Both the position numbers and the translations under genes were made by a program. DNA of 64,000 nt from Clostridia bacterium (lineage in GTDB: Bacteria; Bacillota; Clostridia; Oscillospirales; Acutalibacteraceae): positions 20,711-84,710 of the forward strand of contig JAFSCI010000029.1 in NCBI GenBank assembly GCA_017436815.1, read 5' to 3'. Numbering within the stretch: the stretch's first letter is position 1; every line of letters starts with the position of its first letter. Positions 9,079 through 15,893 of the stretch are shown here, one piece after another. Below the pieces are notes generated by a model. That model was given only the letters and a program-made list of their open reading frames with translations, did not search any database and was not told where the DNA came from.

Positions 9079-10407
9079 ATGCCCATTAAAGTAGCAATGG
9101 TATCGTTAGGATGCCCCAAAAACCAAATAGATGCCGAGCAGATGCTGTATTCTCTTAAACACCACGGGTGTGAGATTGTAAACGAAGAGGCAAAGGCCGA
9201 TGTAATAATCATCAACACCTGCGGCTTTATAGAGTCTGCAAAGGCCGAGGCAATAGAAAATATTTTAGAGGCCGCCCGCTATAAGCAAACGGGCAACCTT
9301 AAGGCCTTAATAGTAACAGGCTGCCTTGCCGAAAGGTATAAGGACGACATTACCGAAGAAATAAAAGAGGTAGACTTGGTAGTGGGTATCGGATCAAATA
9401 AAGATATTGCCGAGCTTGTTAAAAAAGCCGTGAAGGGCGAGTGCAAAAACTCCTACGGCCCCAAGGAAGATTTACAAATGGGCAAGGAGCGTATTTTGGG
9501 CTCATACCCGTTTTCTACCTACATAAAAATTGCCGAGGGCTGCAACAACTGCTGCACCTACTGCGCAATTCCGAAAATAAGGGGTAAAATGCGCAGCCGC
9601 ACAATAGAGGACGTTGTAAGAGAAGCCAAAGCTTTGGCTCAAAAGGGCGTTAAGGAGCTTATTGTGGTAGCGCAGGATACCACCGCCTACGGCGCCGATA
9701 TTTACGGCGAAGCAAAACTGCCCGAATTATTAAAAGAGCTTTGCAAAATAGACGGCATTCGTTGGATTCGTACCCTTTACACCTACCCCGAGCGCATAAC
9801 CGATGAGCTTTTAGAGGTTATAAATAGTGAGGAAAAATTAGTAAAATATTTGGATATACCGCTTCAGCACGTGAATGGCGATATTTTAAAGAGTATGAAC
9901 CGCCGTGGCGACTCTGAGAGCCTTGGCGAGCTTATAGACCGAATAAGAAGCAAGGTAAAGGATGTAAAAATCCGCACTACCTTTATTACCGGCTTCCCGG
10001 GAGAGAGTGATGAGCAGTTCAGCGAGCTTTGCGAGTTTGTAAAGCAGTATAAGTTCGATAAGCTCGGTTGCTTTACCTACTCTGCCGAGGAGGGCACCTT
10101 TGCCGCCGAGATGGATAATCAGATAGACGAGCAGACAAAGCAAGACCGCCTTGATATTATTATGCGCGAGCAAATGACCGTAAGCGAGCAAAAGCTTACT
10201 GAAATGCAGGGCAAAAGACTAACCGTTTTAATTGAAGGGTACGACTCGTTTATCCGTTGCTATTACGGCCGCAGCGAGTTCGATGCGCCCGAAATTGACG
10301 GCAAGGTTTTCTTTACCACACCAAAACCGCTGAAAATAGGTGATTTTGTTAAGGTCGAAATTTTCGACAGCATAGAATATGACTTATTGGGAGAGCTAGT
10401 AGAATGA
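9079..10407 (+). CDS. rimO: Ribosomal protein S12 methylthiotransferase
   Basis: RimO attaches a methylthio group to the conserved Asp of ribosomal protein S12 using two iron-sulfur clusters and radical SAM chemistry. Visible are the N-terminal UPF0004 domain with Cys ligands (VSLGCPKNQ, NTCGF, TGCLAERY), the radical-SAM CxxxCxxC loop (GCNNCCTYC, about residue 155), and a C-terminal TRAM domain (about 375-440). The opening VSLGCPKNQIDAE and SYPFSTYIKIAEG are RimO-like rather than MiaB-like. It begins immediately after the recX stop with GGAGG in the recX 3' end, and it overlaps pgsA by four bases. Confidence 0.95.
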   Translation: MPIKVAMVSLGCPKNQIDAEQMLYSLKHHGCEIVNEEAKADVIIINTCGFIESAKAEAIENILEAARYKQTGNLKALIVTGCLAERYKDDITEEIKEVDLVVGIGSNKDIAELVKKAVKGECKNSYGPKEDLQMGKERILGSYPFSTYIKIAEGCNNCCTYCAIPKIRGKMRSRTIEDVVREAKALAQKGVKELIVVAQDTTAYGADIYGEAKLPELLKELCKIDGIRWIRTLYTYPERITDELLEVINSEEKLVKYLDIPLQHVNGDILKSMNRRGDSESLGELIDRIRSKVKDVKIRTTFITGFPGESDEQFSELCEFVKQYKFDKLGCFTYSAEEGTFAAEMDNQIDEQTKQDRLDIIMREQMTVSEQKLTEMQGKRLTVLIEGYDSFIRCYYGRSEFDAPEIDGKVFFTTPKPLKIGDFVKVEIFDSIEYDLLGELVE

Positions 10408-10982
10408 ACACACCTAACAAACTTACAATTTTAAGAATTATAATGACCCCCATTTTTATGGTGACTCTGCTTGTTGATTTTAAGTTTCACTACATAGTTG
10501 CATTACTGCTTTTTATTGTGGCATCGCTTACCGATTTAATAGACGGCAAAATGGCACGCAAGCACAATTTAGTAACCGATTTCGGCAAGTTTTTAGACCC
10601 GCTTGCCGACAAAATGTTAACCACCGCCGCATTTTTGGGCTTTATTGCGCTCGATATTGGCGTGGGCTCGGTCTGGATTGCCTTTATAGTGCTGTTCAGA
10701 GAATTTATGATTTCTTCTATGCGCCTTGTAGCAGTGTCGTCGGGCGGTAAGGTAATTGCGGCAAACATTTTCGGCAAGCTAAAAACCGTAAGCCAGATGG
10801 TCGCAATTATATACGCTATAACGGTAGAAGCCTTTGCCGATTTGTTCCCCAAATTAGAGGCTCTTGCAAATATTTTCAGAATCGGCACAAGCGTACTGCT
10901 CTGGATATCTGCAATACTCTGCATAATCTCGGGCGTTATATATATGCTCGATAACAAAGAGTTTGTAGATCCATCAAAGTAA
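10404..10982 (+). CDS. pgsA: CDP-diacylglycerol-glycerol-3-phosphate 3-phosphatidyltransferase
   Basis: PgsA makes phosphatidylglycerol phosphate in the membrane, the committed step to acidic phospholipids. The CDP-alcohol phosphatidyltransferase motif DGxxARx8GxxxDxxxD is complete (DGKMARKHN...DFGKFLDPLADK, about residues 46-70). Five to six hydrophobic helices and a length of 192 are typical. It overlaps rimO by the ATGA tetranucleotide and closes the operon. An AT-rich stretch and the toxin-antitoxin promoter follow without a clear terminator. Confidence 0.94.
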   Translation: MNTPNKLTILRIIMTPIFMVTLLVDFKFHYIVALLLFIVASLTDLIDGKMARKHNLVTDFGKFLDPLADKMLTTAAFLGFIALDIGVGSVWIAFIVLFREFMISSMRLVAVSSGGKVIAANIFGKLKTVSQMVAIIYAITVEAFADLFPKLEALANIFRIGTSVLLWISAILCIISGVIYMLDNKEFVDPSK

Positions 10983-11020
10983 AAGAAAAATAAAATAAAT
11001 TAATTTTTTGAAAATTACTA

Positions 11021-11048
11021 TTGATTTTTTTAAAAAAAAACATATAAT
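11021..11048 (+). promoter_or_regulatory. Promoter of the type III antitoxin RNA
   Basis: TTGATT (11021-11026) and TATAAT (11043-11048) are separated by 16 bp in very AT-rich DNA. The predicted RNA would begin near 11055 with a small hairpin (TGTGGC/GCCACA, 11054-11068) and then run into the 37-nt repeats. Confidence 0.75.
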
Positions 11049-11113
11049 ATAAGTGTGGCGATGCCACATTTAGTGATTATAACATCCTTTTGTTATCTTC
11101 ACCCACCATTCGA

Positions 11114-11224
11114 GCGGAAATCCTATGCCGTTAAAATAGGAAATAAAAAAGCGGAAATTCTATGCCGTTAAAATGGAAAATAAAAAAGCGGAAATTCCTT
11201 GCCGTTAAGTAGGAAGTTAAAAAG
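11114..11224 (+). ncRNA. Type III antitoxin RNA: three tandem 37-nt repeats (ToxI-like)
   Basis: Three direct repeats of exactly 37 nt occupy 11114-11150, 11151-11187 and 11188-11224. Each begins GCGGAAAT and contains TGCCGTTAA followed by an A-rich end; copies 1 and 2 are nearly identical and copy 3 is more diverged. In type III toxin-antitoxin systems the antitoxin is an RNA of tandem roughly 35-45-nt repeats that is cut by the toxin, each unit folding as a pseudoknot that inhibits the toxin. The order promoter, repeats, terminator, toxin seen here is the diagnostic arrangement. Folding of the units was not computed. Confidence 0.85.
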
Positions 11225-11250
11225 GCGAAACTATTTGTTTCGCCTTTTCT
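11220..11250 (+). terminator. Leaky terminator between antitoxin repeats and toxin
   Basis: An 8-bp stem GGCGAAAC/GTTTCGCC with a 5-nt loop, extended by flanking A:T pairs and ending in TTTT, lies between repeat 3 and the toxin start. In type III systems this terminator sets the excess of antitoxin RNA over toxin mRNA. The short T-tract fits partial read-through. Confidence 0.88.
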
Positions 11251-11270
11251 CAAACAATGGAAGTGTTAAA

Positions 11271-11771
11271 GTGAAAAATTTAAAAATATATAGAGTTGAA
11301 GATAAATATATTCATTATCTTCATAATATAGACAATAAAGTTCAACACAACAAAAACGCAAAAAGACCATATGTTGGTGTTGTGTTTTCATTTGGCGGAT
11401 TTAATTATTTTGTTCCCATGGAATCTCCAAAACCGAATCATTCTAAAATCAAGGCTGGAAAACATATACTTAAACTCAAAAATGGCGAATATGGACTTTT
11501 AGGGTTTAATAATATGATACCGGTACATAGTGATGCGTTGATTGAGTTTGATATCGCAAGGGAATCAGACGAAAAGTATAGAAATCTTTTACAAAACCAA
11601 CTTCGTGTTTGCAACAGAATGAAAGCGGATATTTTAGATCATGCACAGAAAACGTATTTTGGCGTTATTGGTGGAAGCAGATTTTTAGTAAATATTTCTT
11701 GTGACTTTAAAAAATTAGAAAAAGCCTGTAAAAAATACAATCCGAATTATTGTAATAACAAAAGTAATTAA
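11271..11771 (+). CDS. toxN: Type III toxin-antitoxin endoribonuclease, ToxN/AbiQ family
   Basis: The 166-residue product matches the ToxN/AbiQ/CptN fold in pattern: an N-terminal KIYRVEDKYIHYL strand-helix, the strand PYVGVVFSFGGFNYFVPM followed by the SPK segment, then LGFNNMIPV and a C-terminal helix (YRNLLQNQLRVCNRM) typical of the family. ToxN is a sequence-specific RNase held inactive by its cognate RNA and often aborts phage infection. I start at GTG 11271, seven bases after GGAAG and beyond the terminator; a longer frame from 11199 would translate through the repeats and terminator and is rejected. Its AT-rich codon use differs from the flanking genes, suggesting transfer. Confidence 0.88.
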   Translation: MKNLKIYRVEDKYIHYLHNIDNKVQHNKNAKRPYVGVVFSFGGFNYFVPMESPKPNHSKIKAGKHILKLKNGEYGLLGFNNMIPVHSDALIEFDIARESDEKYRNLLQNQLRVCNRMKADILDHAQKTYFGVIGGSRFLVNISCDFKKLEKACKKYNPNYCNNKSN

Positions 11772-11839
11772 ATTTTATATCATTGTTTTTTGGACGGAAA
11801 TCAGCTTTATACGAGCCATTAGGCTTATAAATCAAAATT

Positions 11840-11872
11840 ATCACCCTATCGAAAAATCGGTAGGGTGATTTT
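11840..11872. terminator. Bidirectional terminator between toxN and fruK
   Basis: The stem ATCACCCTATCGA / TCGGTAGGGTGAT (one G:T pair) with an AAAA loop is flanked by T-runs on the toxN side and by A-rich sequence on the other. It separates the convergent toxN and fruK genes. The intergenic bases 11772-11839 and 11873-11922 hold nothing else recognisable. Confidence 0.85.
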
Positions 11873-11922
11873 CTTATATATGTTTTTTAAAAGTTATACG
11901 TTTAGATATAAAAACAGTTATT

Positions 11923-12810
11923 TTAATCCATACTATCCAATGCTTCATTAATTCGTTGCGCTGTCGCAAGGGCGGGGGAGAATGCCGTTGCCGAGCCGCA
12001 CGCTACGCCAAGCTTTATGGCGTACTCAAAATCTTTTTTATTTATATATCCGGCAACAAAGCCGGCAACCAATGAATCACCCGAGCCTACCGTGTTAATA
12101 ACCTCACCCTTTGGAGCGGCCACAAAAACCTCGGCTTCTTTGTTTTTAAACAAAACACCGTCTTTGCCTAACGATACCGCTACGTTTTCGGCGCCCATGT
12201 TTATAAGTTTATCGGCACACTTAGAAATATCCTCTAAGCTGCCGCAGGTGACGTTAAACAACTCCTCAACTTCCTGCTTGTTGGGCTTTATAAAGAACGG
12301 GCGGTATTTTAGAGAGTCCAGAAGATTTTTACGTGAGGTATCAACAACCGTTAAAACACCCCTGTCTGCTACTGCCTCCAACACCTTTGGTATGGCGCCT
12401 TCGGGCGCACTGCCCGATATAATAAGGGTATCACCGCTATTTAAACTATTAAGCTTTTCAAAAAGCAAATTTAAAGCCTTACTGTCAATAGTCGGGCCCT
12501 TTGCGTTAATTTCGGTCTCCTTTGTACCCATAAGCTTTACGTTTATGCGGCTGTTTTCGTTTAGGTGCACAAAGTCGGCAGTGATATTCATTTGTTTTAA
12601 ACGGCGCTCAATTTCATCGCCCACAAAGCCACCGACAAAGCCCAAAGCGGTGGATTTAAAACCTAATTCGTTTAATACTACCGACACGTTTATACCCTTG
12701 CCGCCAACGTTTATAAGCTCTTTTTGTGAGCGGTTGGTAAGCCCTGGTTCCAACGAGTCTGCCCACATACATAAATCTAAAGCGGGCGAGAAGGTTAAGG
12801 TGTAAATCAT
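11923..12810 (-). CDS. fruK: 1-phosphofructokinase / PfkB-family sugar-phosphate kinase
   Basis: This PfkB-family kinase of about 295 residues carries the N-terminal signature GGKGINVSVVLNELG and the C-terminal NTVGSGDSLVAGFVAGY, where the Asp is the catalytic base. The NTVGSGD form is characteristic of FruK/LacC-type 1-phosphofructokinases and tagatose-6-phosphate kinases. The likely reaction is fructose-1-phosphate to fructose-1,6-bisphosphate. The start is ATG 12810 with GGAGC upstream; a longer frame to 12858 runs through the jag terminator. No fructose PTS gene is adjacent, so the substrate is not certain. Confidence 0.85.
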   Translation of the reverse strand: MIYTLTFSPALDLCMWADSLEPGLTNRSQKELINVGGKGINVSVVLNELGFKSTALGFVGGFVGDEIERRLKQMNITADFVHLNENSRINVKLMGTKETEINAKGPTIDSKALNLLFEKLNSLNSGDTLIISGSAPEGAIPKVLEAVADRGVLTVVDTSRKNLLDSLKYRPFFIKPNKQEVEELFNVTCGSLEDISKCADKLINMGAENVAVSLGKDGVLFKNKEAEVFVAAPKGEVINTVGSGDSLVAGFVAGYINKKDFEYAIKLGVACGSATAFSPALATAQRINEALDSMD

Positions 12811-12822
12811 AATTTTAGCTCC

Positions 12823-12857
12823 AAAAATGGCCGAACTTAAAAATTTAAGTTCAGCCA
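12823..12857 (-). terminator. Terminator of the rpmH-jag operon
   Basis: On the minus strand a long stem (TGGCTGAACTTAAA pairing with TTTAAGTTCGGCCA, one mismatch) is followed by TTTTT. It lies seven bases after the jag stop codon and ahead of fruK. Confidence 0.85.
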
Positions 12858-12863
12858 TAAAAA

Positions 12864-13757
12864 TTACTTTATTTTGCCGTAAAGCGGAATGTTGCCTGCG
12901 TCCTTGCGCTGCTCTCTGGCAACTGCGGAAGCTTCTGCCTTTTTGGTGGGAGTAATAACAACCCTTCTTGCACTGCCTTCGCCTATAGAGTTAGACTCAA
13001 CACCGTCAATTTCCTGTACTGCGGTGTGAATAATTCTGCGCTCGTACGGATTCATCGGGTCTAAAGTGCGCTTTCTGCCGCTTTTGATAGCCTGTGCCGA
13101 CATTCTCTTTGCAAGGCTTATAAGGGTTTGCTCACGTCTTTGACGGTAGTCACCAATGTTAATGGTAACTCTGTAATAACCGTTACCCGAATTTGCTGCA
13201 AGACTTGTAAGATAGCTTACTGCCGATAAGGTTTCGCCTCTGCGACCGATAAGTGCGCCGAGTCCGTCACCCGAAACGTCAATAATTGCGCCGTTATCCT
13301 CGGGCTCTACCATAATTGCAATATTTTCGCAACCTAAAGCTGCTAAAATGTTTTCTAAATAGTTTACTGCCTTTTTTGCCGAACTGCCGTCCTCTAAAGC
13401 TGCAGGGTCAACTGCCTTTTCGGAGCTCTTGGTTACGGTAGTATCTTTCTTTGCGGGCTTTTCGGCCTTCTGAGCCTTTACGGGCTTCTCTGCCTTTTCA
13501 GCCTTTTCTTCTTTTGCAGGCTTTTCGGCCTTTTTGGGTTTGTCTGCCTGAGTCTTTTTGGCGGGTTTGGGGTCGGGCAGTTCAATATATGCCCTTACCT
13601 TTGCATCGGCTCCGCCGAATAAGCCGAGAGTTTTCTTTTTAGCGGTGCTTATAACCTCAAACTGAACGTCATCGTCAATTTTAGCGTCTAAAAGTAAAAG
13701 AGCGTTTTCTTTTGCTTCTTCAATAGTTGCACCGGTTCCAATAGCATCTTTAATCAA
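12864..13757 (-). CDS. jag: RNA-binding protein KhpB/Jag
   Basis: The 297-residue protein has the Jag N-terminal domain (about 1-52, GTGATIEEAKENAL...KKTLGLFGG), a low-complexity Lys/Ala/Pro/Glu linker (about 65-110), a KH domain (about 125-200, with the GxxG loop LIGRRGETL) and an R3H domain (about 205-285, RRIIHTAVQE). Jag/KhpB binds many small RNAs and mRNAs and influences cell division and envelope synthesis in Gram-positives. It follows yidC in the conserved rpmH-rnpA-yidD-yidC-jag order. The charged linker is likely disordered. Confidence 0.95.
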   Translation of the reverse strand: MIKDAIGTGATIEEAKENALLLLDAKIDDDVQFEVISTAKKKTLGLFGGADAKVRAYIELPDPKPAKKTQADKPKKAEKPAKEEKAEKAEKPVKAQKAEKPAKKDTTVTKSSEKAVDPAALEDGSSAKKAVNYLENILAALGCENIAIMVEPEDNGAIIDVSGDGLGALIGRRGETLSAVSYLTSLAANSGNGYYRVTINIGDYRQRREQTLISLAKRMSAQAIKSGRKRTLDPMNPYERRIIHTAVQEIDGVESNSIGEGSARRVVITPTKKAEASAVAREQRKDAGNIPLYGKIK

Positions 13758-13828
13758 GATTTATCCTCCGTTCAAACTATTCGGGGTAACGAGATAAACC
13801 GCAACGGGTTTTGATCGTTACTTTAAGT

Positions 13829-14755
13829 CTAATTTTCGTCGGCGCCGTCCTTTTTGGCTGCGCGACGGTTTTCTTCTGTGTAAAGCTTGTAGGTTTCGTT
13901 AGAACACTCTTTTGCTATTATTTGGTTAGGACCGTAGAAATACTGAAGTGCGGCCTGCAATATGCCCGAAATTAAGCTCGAGCAAGCCCAGTAAAAACCA
14001 ACTGCGCCCGGAACGCCAAATGCGATTATTAACGAAATAACCGGCATTGTGAGCATCATACCCTTCATAGAAGGAGCATCGGGGTTGTTGATTTTCTGAA
14101 CCTTCATAGAAATAAGGCTCGATGCAATTGCGGCTGCAAAAGATAACAGCGGAATTATCCAGATAAGCTGTGCGTTCGAAAAATCTAACGAAAACTTGGG
14201 TGTTTCGGTAAGTGCAATGCCAAAGAAGTTAAAGTTAATACCGCTTATGGCTTCGGTTGGAATATCGCACGAGATAGCACCCGAATTGATACTGTTGATG
14301 ATTGCAATTTCATCAACTACTTTTGTGTTGGTAACAAGACCTTTTTCTACAACCATATCCCAGGCGGCCTGTACTTTATCGTGACTGATGCCGAAAAGAT
14401 AGGTTAGAGGACTTCTGATGAGGTAGTAAATACTCATCATAATGGGCAAACGAATAAGCATAGGACCACAACCGCCTGCCATAGACACGTTCTCTTGCTG
14501 ATAAAGAGCCTGCATGGCTTCGCTTTGTTTGAGCTTATCGTCAGCGTACTTCTTTTTGATTGCGTCCATCTTAGGTTTGATCCTGATCTGCTGGACCGAA
14601 GCCTTCTGACTTTTAATTGTCAGCGGAATCATAACTATATTCATTAGTAACGTGAAAATAAAAACCGCAAGCGCAAAATTATCACCAACAAGGTTAGATA
14701 ATCCCTTTAATATAAAGGCGAGCGGAATATTTATAATGTTAAACAGTTTTTCCAT
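13829..14755 (-). CDS. yidC: Membrane protein insertase YidC/Oxa1 family
   Basis: YidC inserts membrane proteins, alone or with SecYEG. The 308-residue protein has the five-helix Oxa1 core: helix 1 near 8-35, then the cytoplasmic hairpin (SQKASVQQIRIKPKMDAIKKKY), and helices near 100-120, 195-215, 230-250 and 255-275. Unlike most Gram-positive YidC proteins it has no N-terminal lipobox cysteine. It overlaps the yidD stop by one base and precedes jag by 71 bp. The charged C-tail (RRAAKKDG) may contact ribosomes. Confidence 0.94.
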   Translation of the reverse strand: MEKLFNIINIPLAFILKGLSNLVGDNFALAVFIFTLLMNIVMIPLTIKSQKASVQQIRIKPKMDAIKKKYADDKLKQSEAMQALYQQENVSMAGGCGPMLIRLPIMMSIYYLIRSPLTYLFGISHDKVQAAWDMVVEKGLVTNTKVVDEIAIINSINSGAISCDIPTEAISGINFNFFGIALTETPKFSLDFSNAQLIWIIPLLSFAAAIASSLISMKVQKINNPDAPSMKGMMLTMPVISLIIAFGVPGAVGFYWACSSLISGILQAALQYFYGPNQIIAKECSNETYKLYTEENRRAAKKDGADEN

Positions 14756-15006
14756 TATTTTGGCTCCGTAAAATTAGTTTTTAGTGTTAAAAATCGTTCG
14801 GGAACAAGGTCAACTCCGCCCTTGCAAAGCGGGTTGCAACGTAAAATTCTGTACCCCGAAAGGATACTGCCCTTTATTGCTCCGTGACGGCTTATAGCCT
14901 CAATAGCATACGCCGAGCAGGTCGGATAAAAGCGGCAGCAGGCCACCTTTTTAGGTGAAATGTGTTTTTGATAAAATCTGATTAGCTTAATTAGTAGCTT
15001 CTTCAT
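14755..15006 (-). CDS. yidD: Membrane protein insertion efficiency factor YidD
   Basis: This small protein of about 83 residues carries the family core: [24 protein letters not shown] and [14 protein letters not shown]. YidD is a membrane-associated amphipathic protein that assists YidC-dependent insertion. I start at ATG 15006, which gives the usual [14 protein letters not shown]-terminus and overlaps the end of rnpA by 20 bases, as in many Firmicutes. It is therefore translated by coupling with rnpA. Confidence 0.94.
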   Translation of the reverse strand: MKKLLIKLIRFYQKHISPKKVACCRFYPTCSAYAIEAISRHGAIKGSILSGYRILRCNPLCKGGVDLVPERFLTLKTNFTEPK

Positions 15007-15346
15007 CGGTAAAATTCCAAATACCAAACTGTACAAAGTGCTGTTTCATGGCTTTAAAAATAACCTGGCTTTTAACAAAGGGAGTTTTGCTACGGGCAAC
15101 AAAAACAATGTCATAACCGGGTGAGAGATGCTTTGCGCATTCTCTGAACGCTGCAGTTATAACCCTTTTTGAACGGTTGCGCTTTACGGCACAGCCGACC
15201 TTTTTGCCGACCGTTATACCAATGCGCAAACTGTTTTGTCGATTGGGCACAATGTAGCTTACCAACGCACCGCTGACAAAGCTTTTACCTCTGCCATAGG
15301 CGCGTCGGAATTCTTTGTTGAGTTTAAGAGTATCAAAATTATCCAT
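14987..15346 (-). CDS. rnpA: Ribonuclease P protein component
   Basis: RnpA is the 119-residue protein subunit of RNase P, which matures tRNA 5' ends. The signature RNR-like segment is visible ([22 protein letters not shown], about residues 48-70), preceded by the [14 protein letters not shown] strand. It follows rpmH with 45 bp between them containing an attenuator-like hairpin. Length and basic charge are normal. Confidence 0.95.
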   Translation of the reverse strand: MDNFDTLKLNKEFRRAYGRGKSFVSGALVSYIVPNRQNSLRIGITVGKKVGCAVKRNRSKRVITAAFRECAKHLSPGYDIVFVARSKTPFVKSQVIFKAMKQHFVQFGIWNFTDEEATN

Positions 15347-15366
15347 AAATACTCACACGCCAAAAC

Positions 15367-15391
15367 TAAAAAAAGCCACAAAATGTGGCCC
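15367..15391 (-). terminator. Attenuator hairpin between rpmH and rnpA
   Basis: Immediately after the rpmH stop, on the minus strand, GCCACA/TGTGGC forms a short stem followed by seven T residues. A terminator here would give more L34 mRNA than rnpA mRNA, which suits the different amounts needed. Partial read-through is assumed because no separate strong rnpA promoter was seen. Confidence 0.75.
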
Positions 15392-15526
15392 TTAGTAAGT
15401 CAGCTGCTTTCTACCCTTTGCTCTGCGGCGGGCGAGCACCTTGCGACCGTTAGCGGTGGCCATTCTCTTTAGAAAACCGTGCTCCTTCTTACGATGAAGC
15501 TTCTTAGGTTGATAAGTTCTTTTCAT
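15392..15526 (-). CDS. rpmH: 50S ribosomal protein L34
   Basis: This 44-residue gene reads [18 protein letters not shown] onward and ends [12 protein letters not shown], which is a full-length L34. AAGGAG lies upstream of the ATG at 15526. It heads the rpmH-rnpA-yidD-yidC-jag cluster. In many bacteria dnaA and the origin lie divergently upstream; here that position is taken by a hairpin-rich repeat and unrelated genes. Confidence 0.97.
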   Translation of the reverse strand: MKRTYQPKKLHRKKEHGFLKRMATANGRKVLARRRAKGRKQLTY

Positions 15527-15644
15527 GTTATTTACTCCTTTCTGTTTTTGGAGCTACACCAAGTTTTAATTAGTGTGTATTTTGCCCAAAAAGACACATA
15601 ACGGCATAGCCTATCAATTATGAATTTATACTGGTTAATGGAGG

Positions 15645-15813
15645 TCAAAACACGAGTGTTTTGACATAAAATCTTTGATTTTATGTCAAATTTCAAAAGA
15701 AATTTGCCATTACCATTGCAATGAGTGTTGTGCAAAATTAAATTGAAAATTAAATTTTGCCAGAGCCACTTAAAAGTGGCTCGTCAAAGCGCTTTTAACA
15801 CTTTGACACACAA
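15645..15813. repeat. Hairpin-array repeat, copy A
   Basis: The 367-bp gap upstream of rpmH holds a chain of short palindromes: CAAAACACGAGTGTTTTG, an 11-bp GACATAAAATC hairpin, AATTTC/GAAATT, an AATTAAATT-type hairpin, GCCACTT/AAGTGGC and a GTCAAAG/CTTTGAC pair. About 120 bp (near 15687-15806) reappears in inverted orientation at the right end of the window (63875-64000) with scattered differences. It is therefore an interspersed non-coding repeat. No ORF, DnaA-box cluster or RNA gene was seen in the remaining bases 15527-15644 and 15814-15893. Confidence 0.75.
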
Positions 15814-15893
15814 CAGTCATTATACCCCAACTATGATGCTAATGTCAACAAAAATTTATTACATATATAAATAATAAATCACAATACGCATAT

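Noticed and set aside
11114-11224. Three regular 37-nt direct repeats could suggest a short CRISPR array.
   Set aside because: The repeats abut with no spacers between them and no cas genes are present. A terminator and a ToxN-like gene follow directly, which fits a type III antitoxin.
12811-12858. An upstream start for fruK at 12858 giving 16 extra residues.
   Set aside because: The extra codons lie inside the jag terminator hairpin, and a good ribosome site precedes ATG 12810.
15527-15893. The AT-rich, hairpin-filled gap upstream of rpmH could be the replication origin.
   Set aside because: No dnaA or dnaN is adjacent and no cluster of TTATCCACA-like DnaA boxes was seen. Most of the gap is an interspersed repeat found again at 63.9 kb.
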